Source: Sedimentisphaerales bacterium | Lineage (GTDB): Bacteria; Planctomycetota; Phycisphaerae; Sedimentisphaerales; SG8-4 | Assembly (NCBI GenBank): GCA_016932895.1 | Contig: JAFGCA010000103.1 | Location: forward strand, 1-10,054 | Direction: 5' to 3' | DNA length: 10,054 bases | Part shown: in pieces, positions 1-6,857 of the stretch | Position numbering within the stretch: the stretch's first letter is position 1 | How the letters are laid out: the number at the start of each line of letters is the position of its first letter | Program-made: the position numbers and the translations under genes | Notes under the pieces: model-generated | The model's input: only the letters and a program-made list of their open reading frames with translations | Databases searched by the model: none | Told to the model about the DNA's origin: nothing

Positions 1-128
1 CCGCGCCACTGCGGCCAGCCCGGCTCCGGCGACGAGATAAGTCCCTCGGCACGCGCGACGCCCGTGAAGACCGGCAGCAAAAGGACAAACCGAACCGCTG
101 ACGAGGCCAATCGCTCGGATGCTTTCAT
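1..128 (-). CDS. Secreted PQQ-like beta-propeller protein, N-terminal fragment
   Basis: Partial gene: 42 codons from an ATG at 126-128, then it runs off the left edge. The peptide starts with a classic Sec signal: MKASER with basic residues, a hydrophobic core (VRFVLLLPVFTGV) and an ARA-E cleavage site near residue 27. The mature start reads EGLISSPEPGWPQWRG. A W-P-Q-W-R-G motif right after a signal peptide is the usual opening of planctomycete outer-membrane or periplasmic proteins with PQQ/BamB-like beta-propeller repeats, though none of the repeats lies in the window. A purine-rich GGGAAGGG lies about 9 bases upstream as a weak ribosome binding site. A promoter at 225-253 fits a leader of about 90 bases. 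The signal peptide is clear; the propeller assignment rests on one short motif. It could be another secreted family sharing that motif. Confidence 0.6.
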   Translation of the reverse strand, partial: MKASERLASSAVRFVLLLPVFTGVARAEGLISSPEPGWPQWR

Positions 129-224
129 GGCTGTGTGCCCTTCCCTGCTGCCAATGACGAAGATCGTTCACAACCGTACGTCGGCGAACTCGACGCGATC
201 CCAACGTCCAGTTCGCGCAGAGGG

Positions 225-253
225 ATCATACGGCGCATCTGCGGCCGGTTCAA
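225..253 (-). promoter_or_regulatory. Probable sigma70-type promoter for the left-edge secreted protein
   Basis: On the minus strand, TTGAAC (248-253) is separated by 17 bases from TATGAT (225-230), five of six consensus bases in the -10 box. Transcription would begin near 218, leaving a leader of about 90 bases before the ATG at 128. Spacing, orientation and position all suit the downstream gene. Confidence 0.45.
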
Positions 254-261
254 CCGTGATT

Positions 262-279
262 CCCGGCACGCGTGCCGGG
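262..279. promoter_or_regulatory. 18-bp perfect palindrome next to the 225-253 promoter
   Basis: CCCGGCACGCGTGCCGGG reads the same on both strands with no mismatch. It begins 9 bases upstream of the -35 box of the minus-strand promoter at 225-253, a usual position for an activator or repressor dimer site. It could instead fold as a GC-rich hairpin, but it has no T-run on either side, so it is not an intrinsic terminator. Its use as an operator is inferred from symmetry and position only. Confidence 0.35.
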
Positions 280-428
280 CGAAGAGGATTGCGACGGGCT
301 CCGGGCGGGAACGAATCCGGCTGTGGCGTGACAGACCGAGCCGCTAATAGAATGTCCCGCGCACAGGCCAAGGGGACGCGCTCGTGACGCGGGGACACCG
401 ACGCCTGTACGGGCCGGAGTCGCCCGGG

Positions 429-501
429 CAAAATAAGAGGGCACTGCTCGGCAGGGTGCACCCCTTGTAGTCCCATGGGGCTACAAAACCGAACAGTGCC
501 C
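429..501 (-). terminator. Long imperfect stem with T-rich tail, possible terminator
   Basis: Bases 439-451 and 489-501 form a 13-bp stem. Read on the minus strand, its one non-Watson-Crick position is a U-G wobble; on the plus strand it would be a C-A mismatch. Nested inside are a second hairpin (465-470 with 481-486, CCCATGGG between) and the 10-bp palindrome GGGTGCACCC (454-463). The stem is followed on the minus strand by TCTTATTTTG (438-429). The 37-base branched interior is larger than in a standard intrinsic terminator, so the element may also have another role as a structured or repeat element. Confidence 0.35.
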
Positions 502-517
502 GGTCCATCCGTGGACC
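502..517. other. Perfect 6-bp hairpin beside the 439-501 stem
   Basis: GGTCCA (502-507), a four-base TCCG loop and TGGACC (512-517) form a perfect hairpin that directly abuts the large stem at 439-501. A further perfect 7-bp hairpin (CGGGTGG 556-562, CCACCCG 569-575) lies 38 bases to the right. The dense run of hairpins is unlike the flanking DNA. Confidence 0.4.
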
Positions 518-1006
518 TGTGTTGCGCTACACCATCCTTGGATTGCCGTTTTCATCGGGTGGTTCCATCCACCCGGCCGCATCCGTGCAGCGAAAGTCAA
601 TCGTACGTCGAGCGGATTTGACCCGACGCGTTTCTTCTGTCAGCGACGCTGGAAACAAACCGCCCCGCGATAATACCTGCCCCGATACCCTGCCACCTCA
701 TCTCCTCCAGCCCCCCTGCGCGCGTACCGGCAGCGCCAAGAATGTCTTCGAGGAAATGAGAGGAAAGGTACTCCGTAGTGCAAAGCCGAACCGATGCGGA
801 CCGCATCGCGTCCTGCAAATATGCCGTTCCCTGTCGGAACGTGCCGCCGTCTGTACGATCATTGCCATTCCGCCCCCTCCTGAGGTCGAATGCAATTTCC
901 ATTTGGCCCGTCCATGGGCAAGCCGCATCCTCCCGGCTTTTCACCACCCTCGGATCACGCTCGCGGCGCACCGTAAATAATCGCCCGATGCCCACCAGCG
1001 CCGTGC

Positions 1007-1034
1007 ATTATAGTGCGATGAACCGTTTTGTCAA
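1007..1034 (-). promoter_or_regulatory. Near-consensus sigma70-type promoter facing left
   Basis: The minus strand carries TTGACA (1029-1034), a 16-base spacer and TATAAT (1007-1012): both hexamers are perfect and only the spacer is one short of optimal. An AT-rich patch (AAAATACGTAATTTTCC) lies immediately upstream of the -35 box and could act as an UP element. It is the strongest promoter-like match in the window. Transcription should begin near base 1000 and run left into DNA with no recognisable gene. Confidence 0.6.
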
Positions 1035-1255
1035 TTAGGAAAATTACGTATTTTGCCCACACCCCGGCCCTCTCAAGCTTTAAACCACACTCTTTGCATC
1101 CAGAATAAAGGAGGCCTTTGCACGCCGGACAGAAATGTATACCGTGGTGCAAGCTTGACTTGCAGGAAGAACGGTCGCCCGTCCCGAGATGCGCGACGCG
1201 GCGTCCTGCAAGCAGACGTGGGCCCACACGAAAGCCAAGAAAAAGTTGCCGGCGC

Positions 1256-1294
1256 AAAAGAAAAACGCAATCCGCGTCCTCGCAACGGACTGCG
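1256..1294 (-). terminator. Intrinsic terminator of the minus-strand pseudopilin gene
   Basis: On the minus strand CGCAGTCCG (1294-1286) pairs with CGGATTGCG (1274-1266) over 9 bp with one G-U wobble and an 11-base loop, followed at once by TTTTTCTTTT (1265-1256). The wobble pairs only in minus-strand RNA. It lies 77 bases past the stop codon of the gene at 1371-2258. Confidence 0.75.
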
Positions 1295-1370
1295 CTTCTC
1301 CGGTCATGGTGTCATACATGCTCTTGGCCCGTTGTCACGGCGTCAAAGATGCCGCCGTCAACGGCCGCGT

Positions 1371-2258
1371 CTAATAGCGAATCTTGCCCCACACCCATTT
1401 GCGGAACTGGCGGATCTCTTCGAGACCCTCTTCTGTTGTGGGCCGGTACCCACCGCCGCCGTAATAGTCGCGGGTCTCCCGGGCGCGTTGAATCGTCTCT
1501 GTGGAACTCCACTTGAGATGGGTGACGTGGCCGTCGGCCCAGGAAACGGTGGTTCCGTCGCCGTGCCGCACAGGCGGATCGTCCCACCACTGATCTTGGT
1601 TGTAGTGCACGGCGAAGCTGTCCGGCGTCATCGCGCCTTCGTCGATGTAGACCATGCGCTGCGCCGCCGGCGGGCTGCCGATCTCACTGCGTCTCTTGAC
1701 CCAGAGAACAGTGGTTCCATCCCGTGCACCCACGGCTGTCAGATGATTGGTGTTGCCATTTACGCTCGTACCGGGGCGAACCAAGCCATTCATGGCATCC
1801 ACAATCGCATATGTGACAGCCTCATTGCGCCGTCCGGTCGGGCATTTGTAGCAGCCGTACTCGTTCGCTACGGGCCACAGGGCCCCCTCCCGGATGGCTT
1901 GCTTCTGCTGCTCTTCGGTCCTCCCGGTATTATCCACGTTGGGATTGTTCCAATTGTTGCCCCAGCCTCGACCGACCCAGGCGCGCTCGACAATGTTGCT
2001 GGCGCTGCCGTTCTCCGTACTCCCGCCCCCCGGCATGTAATGGAACCCCCCGGCCCCGTTGACGAGTTTGCCGTCGTTCTCATCGATGTACATCAGCCAG
2101 GCCAGCGTCAGGTTCTTGAGATTTCCATGGCAGACGGTGCGTTTGCCCTGCTCCTTGGCCCGCTGCAAGGCCGGCATCAGGATCGCCATCAGCACGGCAA
2201 TGACCGCGATGACCACGAGCAGTTCGATGAGTGTAAAGGCGTGTTGCTTCAGTCGCAT
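1371..2258 (-). CDS. Type II secretion-like pseudopilin, H-x9-DG family
   Basis: The protein has 295 residues. The N-terminus carries a class III prepilin signal: short basic leader MRLKQHA, then FTLIE, with F8 as the first mature residue and E12 as the conserved +5 glutamate, followed by a hydrophobic helix to about residue 30. The residue before the cleavage site is Ala instead of the usual Gly. After the helix come a conserved CxxC-like pair (C136, C139) and a C-terminal H-x9-DG motif (H232, D242-G243). These mark the DUF1559-like/pseudopilin family that is greatly expanded in Planctomycetota. Such proteins are processed by a prepilin peptidase and sit in the inner membrane or build pseudopilus-like fibres; the job of individual members is unknown. 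The ATG is preceded by AAGGAGA about 8 bases upstream. The gene is single, with its own terminator. Confidence 0.88.
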   Translation of the reverse strand: MRLKQHAFTLIELLVVIAVIAVLMAILMPALQRAKEQGKRTVCHGNLKNLTLAWLMYIDENDGKLVNGAGGFHYMPGGGSTENGSASNIVERAWVGRGWGNNWNNPNVDNTGRTEEQQKQAIREGALWPVANEYGCYKCPTGRRNEAVTYAIVDAMNGLVRPGTSVNGNTNHLTAVGARDGTTVLWVKRRSEIGSPPAAQRMVYIDEGAMTPDSFAVHYNQDQWWDDPPVRHGDGTTVSWADGHVTHLKWSSTETIQRARETRDYYGGGGYRPTTEEGLEEIRQFRKWVWGKIRY

Positions 2259-2572
2259 GGCTTCATCTCCTTATCCCTTTCGGGAACATGTCAGTTACCT
2301 ACGGCTTCGTCGCAAAACTGAATCGCCACCGATACCCTTGGCGCCTTTATTCTACTAACTCGCCCCTGCCCAATGCAACCCCATTTCGAGAAATTACGCG
2401 TCCTGGGGCCAGCAAATGCGGATGTCGGGTCCGTCGGATAACCAACCGCAGACAGAACATGGCAAAAACATTTGCCTCGAACTGCTTATGGGCCCTGCTT
2501 TGTTTGCCGATAGATGACCGGGACGGTGTCAGGCTGCCCGTCCGATCGAGAACGACTCTGGAGGCCCGGTAA
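2259..2572. other. Divergent intergenic region between pseudopilin and CBS genes
   Basis: This 314-base gap carries control signals for two genes transcribed away from each other. A possible minus-strand promoter lies at 2349-2378. A small GAAA-capped stem (TCCC/GGGA, 2274-2285) sits just upstream of the minus-strand ribosome binding site. On the plus side only the ribosome binding site GGAGG at 2560-2564 is clear; I found no convincing plus-strand promoter. Confidence 0.5.
2349..2378 (-). promoter_or_regulatory. Possible promoter of the minus-strand pseudopilin gene
   Basis: On the minus strand TTGCAT (2373-2378) is followed by 18 bases and TAGAAT (2349-2354), five of six consensus bases in the -10 box. 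Transcription would start about 85 bases before the ATG at 2258. The -35 box is weak and the spacer is one base long. Confidence 0.3.
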
Positions 2573-2998
2573 ATGCTTACTGCTAAAGCGATTATGAACC
2601 CCCACGTAATTACCGTCCCCGAAGGTGAGGACATCTACGAGGCCATCCGCATCATGGTCCTGAACAATATTACGGGCCTGCCCGTGCTGCATGAAGATGG
2701 CTCGCTGGCCGGCATCGTAACAGAGAAGAATGCCCTGAGGCTGCTGTGCGACCCGGAAGAAACCCCCGGCAGCGTTTCGGACTATATGACCACGGACGTC
2801 ATTTCCTTTGGCCCGGACGATCGTCTCAGCGATATCGCCGCCTGCTTCATGGCCCACTGCTTCCGGCGCGTTCCCATCCTTGAAGACGGCAAGCTTGTCG
2901 GAATCGTCAGCACCAAGGACGTCATCCGACGCATCGCCGACCTCAAGAACGAAGAGGAAATTCTGAACTCGGACAGTCTCCTCGAAATCATGTATTGA
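2573..2998 (+). CDS. Two-CBS-domain protein
   Basis: The 141-residue protein is almost entirely a pair of CBS domains: the first at about residues 7-58 (MNPHVITV at its start, GLPVL and GIVTEKN inside), the second at about 72-121 (MTTDVISF, RRVPIL, GIVSTKD). A CBS pair forms a Bateman module that binds adenine nucleotides such as AMP, ATP or SAM and acts as an energy or ligand sensor. No catalytic or transport domain is attached, so it probably regulates a partner protein in the cytoplasm. The partner cannot be named from context: both neighbours are pseudopilin genes. The ATG follows GGAGG with an 8-base gap. No strong terminator is visible after it; a T-run at 3059-3063 has only a 3-bp stem before it. 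The next gene has its own promoter, so the two need not be cotranscribed. Confidence 0.85.
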   Translation: MLTAKAIMNPHVITVPEGEDIYEAIRIMVLNNITGLPVLHEDGSLAGIVTEKNALRLLCDPEETPGSVSDYMTTDVISFGPDDRLSDIAACFMAHCFRRVPILEDGKLVGIVSTKDVIRRIADLKNEEEILNSDSLLEIMY

Positions 2999-3085
2999 GA
3001 CCCCGGCAAGCCCCACGAAACAAAAACGAAGCACGTCGCCAGAGGCCTGCCAATCGGCTTTTTCCTCTTGTGCCGTGTGTCTACC

Positions 3086-3094
3086 TGCTATAAT
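3086..3094 (+). promoter_or_regulatory. Extended -10 promoter for the second pseudopilin gene
   Basis: TGCTATAAT is a perfect -10 box (3089-3094) with the TG extension one base upstream. A weak -35-like TTGTGC ends 15 bases before the box. Transcription would start near 3101, leaving a leader of about 48 bases before the GTG at 3149. This also argues against any start codon upstream of 3101. Confidence 0.6.
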
Positions 3095-3148
3095 GCAACG
3101 GTGGTGGTCCGGCCGAAATGGGGATGGTATTTCGTTGGAGGTGCTTCC

Positions 3149-3904
<756 letters not shown>

Positions 3905-3909
3905 CGATG

Positions 3910-5211
3910 CTATTTCACAAAGCCGAGCTTGTCGGGGATCCACATGGAGATCTGCGGGACGAACGTGCAGATCAGCAGGGCCACGATCATGGCGACGAAG
4001 AAGGGCAGGATGTGACGCATGACTTTGGTCACGGTCGTGCCGGCGATACCACAGCCTAAGAACAGGCACGTCCCAACCGGCGGTGTGCACAGCCCGATGC
4101 ACAGATTCATGATCATGATAATGCCGAAATGAAGCGGGTGCAGGCCGAGCTTCTGCACGATGGGCAGAAAGATCGGCGTGAAAATCAGAATCGCCGGTGT
4201 CATGTCCATGAACGTCCCGACGACGAGCAGGATCGCGTTGATCAGCAGCAGCAGGACCACCTTGTTGTCGGTCAGACCGACCAGGGCGGCGCTGATGTTC
4301 TGGGGAACGTTCTCCGAGGCCAGCACCCAGGACATGGCCATGCTCGTGCCGATCAGCAGAAAGACCACCGAAGTGGTCACGCCACACTGCAGCAGAATTC
4401 CCGGAAGGTCTTTGACCTTCACTTCGCGATACACTACGACAGCCAGGAAGAACGAATACAGCACCGCCACCGCCGAGGCCTCCGTTGGGGTGAACCAACC
4501 CAGCAGAATGCCGCCGATGACGATGAAGACCAACAGCATCGCGGGAATGGCCCGCAGCAGGCGAATGGCGCCCTCCCAGAACGGAAACGTCTCGCCCTGG
4601 CCGTACTTGTGCCGGGCTGAGATGATGCCGCTGACGAAAAGCAGTCCCACGCCCACGAGGAATCCGGGCAGAAAACCCGCCATGAAGATGGCGGCGATGG
4701 AAACGAATCCGCCGGTGGCCAGAGAGTAGACGATCATCACGTTGCTGGGCGGAATCAGCAGGCCGGTCGTGGCCGCGGTAATCGTCACCGACGCGTTGAA
4801 GTCCCGGTCGTAGCCCATCTTGTTCATCAGCGGGACCATAAAGCCGCCGACCGAGGAGACCGCGGCAGTGGCCGAGCCTGAAATCGCCCCGAAGAACATG
4901 CAGGTCACGACGTTGACGAACGCCAGGCCGCCCCGAAACCGCCCCACAAGGACGTTGGCAAAATCGATGAGCCGTCGGGCGATGCCGCCGTGGCCCATGA
5001 GCTGGCCCGACAAAATGAAAAACGGAATCGCCAGCAGCGCGAAGCTGTCGATCCCCGTGGCGATCTTGTGCGCCACCGCCACAAACGCAGGCATGTCGCC
5101 CATCGCCAGGAACGCCAGCACGGTCGCCAGACCCATACAAAACGCCACCGGGACGTTGAGCAGCAACAACAGCACGAAACTCGCAACCAGCACCAGAACC
5201 GGCAAGTCCAC
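3910..5211 (-). CDS. dctM: TRAP transporter large membrane subunit DctM
   Basis: The 433-residue protein is hydrophobic throughout and of normal DctM length, with a dozen or so membrane helices expected. Family motifs are intact: SGSATAAVSS at 111-120, ITAATTGLLIPPSN ending at 157, and in the second half the MDMTPAILIFTPIFLP stretch and LCTPPVGTCLF. The internal repeat of the two halves fits the elevator fold of TRAP large subunits. It carries the substrate and coupling ions, usually sodium, across the inner membrane together with DctQ and the binding protein DctP. The start is GTG at 5211, with a weak AAAGGGCG upstream, 44 bases after the dctQ stop. The long frame on the same strand at 3824-5215 is a shadow of this gene. 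Confidence 0.95.
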   Translation of the reverse strand: MDLPVLVLVASFVLLLLLNVPVAFCMGLATVLAFLAMGDMPAFVAVAHKIATGIDSFALLAIPFFILSGQLMGHGGIARRLIDFANVLVGRFRGGLAFVNVVTCMFFGAISGSATAAVSSVGGFMVPLMNKMGYDRDFNASVTITAATTGLLIPPSNVMIVYSLATGGFVSIAAIFMAGFLPGFLVGVGLLFVSGIISARHKYGQGETFPFWEGAIRLLRAIPAMLLVFIVIGGILLGWFTPTEASAVAVLYSFFLAVVVYREVKVKDLPGILLQCGVTTSVVFLLIGTSMAMSWVLASENVPQNISAALVGLTDNKVVLLLLINAILLVVGTFMDMTPAILIFTPIFLPIVQKLGLHPLHFGIIMIMNLCIGLCTPPVGTCLFLGCGIAGTTVTKVMRHILPFFVAMIVALLICTFVPQISMWIPDKLGFVK

Positions 5212-5255
5212 TCAATCGCCCTTTCGCTGCAAATCAGATCGTTTCCGAAACAGAA

Positions 5256-5795
5256 TCAATCGATGCCCGCATCGGCCACCGTGACGTTCGCGTGGCCCTC
5301 GACCTTGCCCCGGGCCAACTCGCGCAGCCTCTCGGCCAGACCGATGACGGCGTAAAGCGTTAGAAAGAAGCCGCTGATCGGGATGGCCAGGTACACGTAG
5401 CCCACCTTGACACGCAGGGCCGGCGATTCCTGCCCCAACGCCAGCGTGCTGGCGACCAGACTGCCGCCGCCGACCACCATCACGAAGAACGAGAACGCCG
5501 ATACGCACAGGAAGACGAAAACTTCCGTGTAGAGCCGCCGTCGCGGAGACAGCTTGCCCACGAAATAATCGATGCCGAGATGGGCCCCGCGATTCAGCGC
5601 AACCGCCGCCCCCAACAGCGAAACCCAGATCAACATGAAAACCGCCAGCTCTTCCGTCCAGGTGCTCGGGTCGTTCAGAATGAACCGGGTGAACACCTGC
5701 CACAGGACGTCGAGGACGAGCACGGCCACGACGATCATGACCAGCACCTCCAGCGAACGATCCAGCACCTTCTTGAGGCCTTTGAGGAAGGTCAT
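5256..5795 (-). CDS. dctQ: TRAP transporter small membrane subunit DctQ
   Basis: The 179-residue protein has four hydrophobic segments at roughly 15-37, 47-66, 90-110 and 130-153, the usual DctQ pattern. Hallmarks are STWTEELAVF (44-53), the stretch RGAHLGID (69-76) after helix 2, and SPALRVKVGYVYLAIPISG (124-142). DctQ packs against DctM in the membrane and supports docking of the binding protein. The ATG at 5793-5795 overlaps the dctP stop codon as ATGA, and an AGGAGG inside the end of dctP is its ribosome binding site, so translation is probably coupled. The frame stays open far upstream through dctP, but that part is shadow. Confidence 0.93.
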   Translation of the reverse strand: MTFLKGLKKVLDRSLEVLVMIVVAVLVLDVLWQVFTRFILNDPSTWTEELAVFMLIWVSLLGAAVALNRGAHLGIDYFVGKLSPRRRLYTEVFVFLCVSAFSFFVMVVGGGSLVASTLALGQESPALRVKVGYVYLAIPISGFFLTLYAVIGLAERLRELARGKVEGHANVTVADAGID

Positions 5796-6796
5796 TTCAC
5801 CTCCTGGATTCTCTCGATGAGCGCTCCGATCTCCATCATCTCCTCGACGTCGCTGCCCTGGAACTCCTCCCAGATCGGCCTCACCGACGCGCGGAACAGC
5901 TCCTTGTCCGGACGAATGATCTTCACACCCTCTTCCTGCACGGTCGCCAGATCGGCGGCCTCGGCCTCGGCCCAGATCTTCCGCTGATACGCGACGGATT
6001 CGTCCACCGCCGCTTGCAGGATGCGCTGCTGATCGGCCGTGAGCGAGTCCCACACACGCGTGCTGATGACCAGGATATCGGGCAACCGCGTGTGCTCGTC
6101 CAGCGTGTAATACTTGCAGACCTCGTAGTGTCGCGACGTCCGCAGCGAGGGCGGATTGTTCTCGGCCCCGTCCACCACGCCCTGGTCCAGCGAGGTGTAG
6201 AGCTCGCCCCAGGGCACCGGCGTCGGCGAGCCTCTCATGGCCTCGACCATCTTCATGGACATGATGCTGTTCTGGACGCGGATCTTCATGCCTACGAGGT
6301 CGGCCGGCGCGTGGATTTCGCGCTTTGCGTAGAAGCTGCGGGCCCCTGCGTCGTACCAGCACAACCCGCGGAGCCGCTTAGACTCGCCCGCTAAGAGAAG
6401 CTCGGTGCCGATGGGTCCCTCGAGGACCTTCCAGAAGTGCTCGGCGTCGCGAAACAGGTACGGAACGCCGAAGATCTTCATCTTCGAGACGAATCCCTCC
6501 ATCGGCGCGCTGGAGGTCTTGGTCATCGCCAAATAGCCGAGCTGCAAGGCCTCGATGCACTCCTTCTCATTGCCGAGCTGCTCGTTGGGAAAGACCTCGA
6601 CCCGCATGCGGCCGGTGGATTTTTCCCGCACCTTCTCGGCCATGAACACCATTGCCTTGTGCACCGGATGCGTGATGTCCAGGCCATGGCCCAGCTTCAG
6701 AACTACTTCCGGCTTATCCGCCGCCGTCGCGCTGCCGGCCGCCACGGCAGCCAGCCCGAGGCCCCATAGAAGATATCTGCAACAGATCGCGCTCAT
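5792..6796 (-). CDS. dctP: TRAP transporter periplasmic binding protein DctP
   Basis: The 334-residue protein has a Sec signal peptide with a likely cut after SATA (residue 25). The mature part follows the DctP family: FPNEQLGNEKE (69-79), MKIRVQNSIMSMKMVEAM (170-187) whose R173 is at the position of the arginine that binds the substrate carboxylate, and DQGVVDGAENNP (204-215) with the conserved asparagine pair. The region SRHYEVCKYYTLDEHT (221-236) resembles binding proteins for uronates and related sugar acids; that specificity is a guess from memory of such sequences. A GAGGAG motif lies about 14 bases before the ATG, longer than usual. The protein would capture substrate in the periplasm and hand it to DctQM. 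The gap to the upstream DUF1080 gene is 61 bases, with no terminator. Confidence 0.93.
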   Translation of the reverse strand: MSAICCRYLLWGLGLAAVAAGSATAADKPEVVLKLGHGLDITHPVHKAMVFMAEKVREKSTGRMRVEVFPNEQLGNEKECIEALQLGYLAMTKTSSAPMEGFVSKMKIFGVPYLFRDAEHFWKVLEGPIGTELLLAGESKRLRGLCWYDAGARSFYAKREIHAPADLVGMKIRVQNSIMSMKMVEAMRGSPTPVPWGELYTSLDQGVVDGAENNPPSLRTSRHYEVCKYYTLDEHTRLPDILVISTRVWDSLTADQQRILQAAVDESVAYQRKIWAEAEAADLATVQEEGVKIIRPDKELFRASVRPIWEEFQGSDVEEMMEIGALIERIQEVK

Positions 6797-6857
6797 TGGC
6801 CTGTACGTTTCTCCTCTCCGGATCCCAAGTGCCGGGCAACCGCTTCACAACGCCGCG

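Larger units (their letters stand above)
429..1000 (-). ncRNA. Candidate structured non-coding transcript, about 570 nt
   Basis: The boundaries are inferred: a consensus promoter at 1007-1034 on the left-facing strand, and a long stem followed by TCTTATTTTG at 429-501. Between them the minus strand can form several simple hairpins: 939-920 (AAGCCG/CGGCTT), 919-906 (GCCC/GGGC), 841-825 (CGTTCC/GGAACG), 808-792 (CGATGC/GCATCG), 576-555 (CGGGTGG/CCACCCG) and 517-502 (GGTCCA/TGGACC). I looked for conserved cores of RNase P RNA, tmRNA, SRP RNA, 6S RNA and common riboswitches and recognised none. A 132-codon frame (GTG at 995 to stop at 597) starts almost at the predicted transcript start, but its codon use looks like background. 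A short coding or leader transcript is the main alternative. Confidence 0.28.
129..1370. other. Gene-free interval with promoters, hairpins and a terminator
   Basis: No reading frame on either strand resembles a known family, and third-position GC in the longest ones is close to background. The interval holds the promoter at 225-253, the palindrome at 262-279, a hairpin cluster between 439 and 576, an 8+8 dyad at 792-808, a strong minus-strand promoter at 1007-1034, a small inverted repeat (TGCAAG, 5-base loop, CTTGCA) near 1148-1164, and the terminator at 1256-1294. Bases 1035-1255 show nothing else beyond an AT-rich patch just upstream of the 1007-1034 promoter. Confidence 0.6.

Noticed and set aside
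519..980. Plus-strand 153-codon frame
   Set aside because: No ribosome binding site, no recognisable family, runs through multiple hairpins, codon use like background.
597..995. Minus-strand 132-codon frame beginning GTG five bases after the predicted transcript start
   Set aside because: Position is suggestive of a leaderless gene, but third codon positions are near background GC, rare AGG/AGA codons are common and no motif is recognisable. Kept only as an alternative to the ncRNA.
955..1257. Minus-strand 100-codon frame with a zinc-ribbon-like pattern (CPAC then CKEC)
   Set aside because: The strong promoter at 1007-1034 lies inside the frame, the start has no ribosome binding site, and the rest of the peptide has no family character. 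The cysteine pattern is probably chance.
1053..2321. Plus-strand 422-codon open frame
   Set aside because: It is the antisense shadow of the pseudopilin gene at 1371-2258, crosses that gene's terminator, and its protein has no family features.
3042..3063. Possible terminator after the CBS gene
   Set aside because: The T-run is present but only a 3-bp GCC/GGC stem precedes it, too weak to call.
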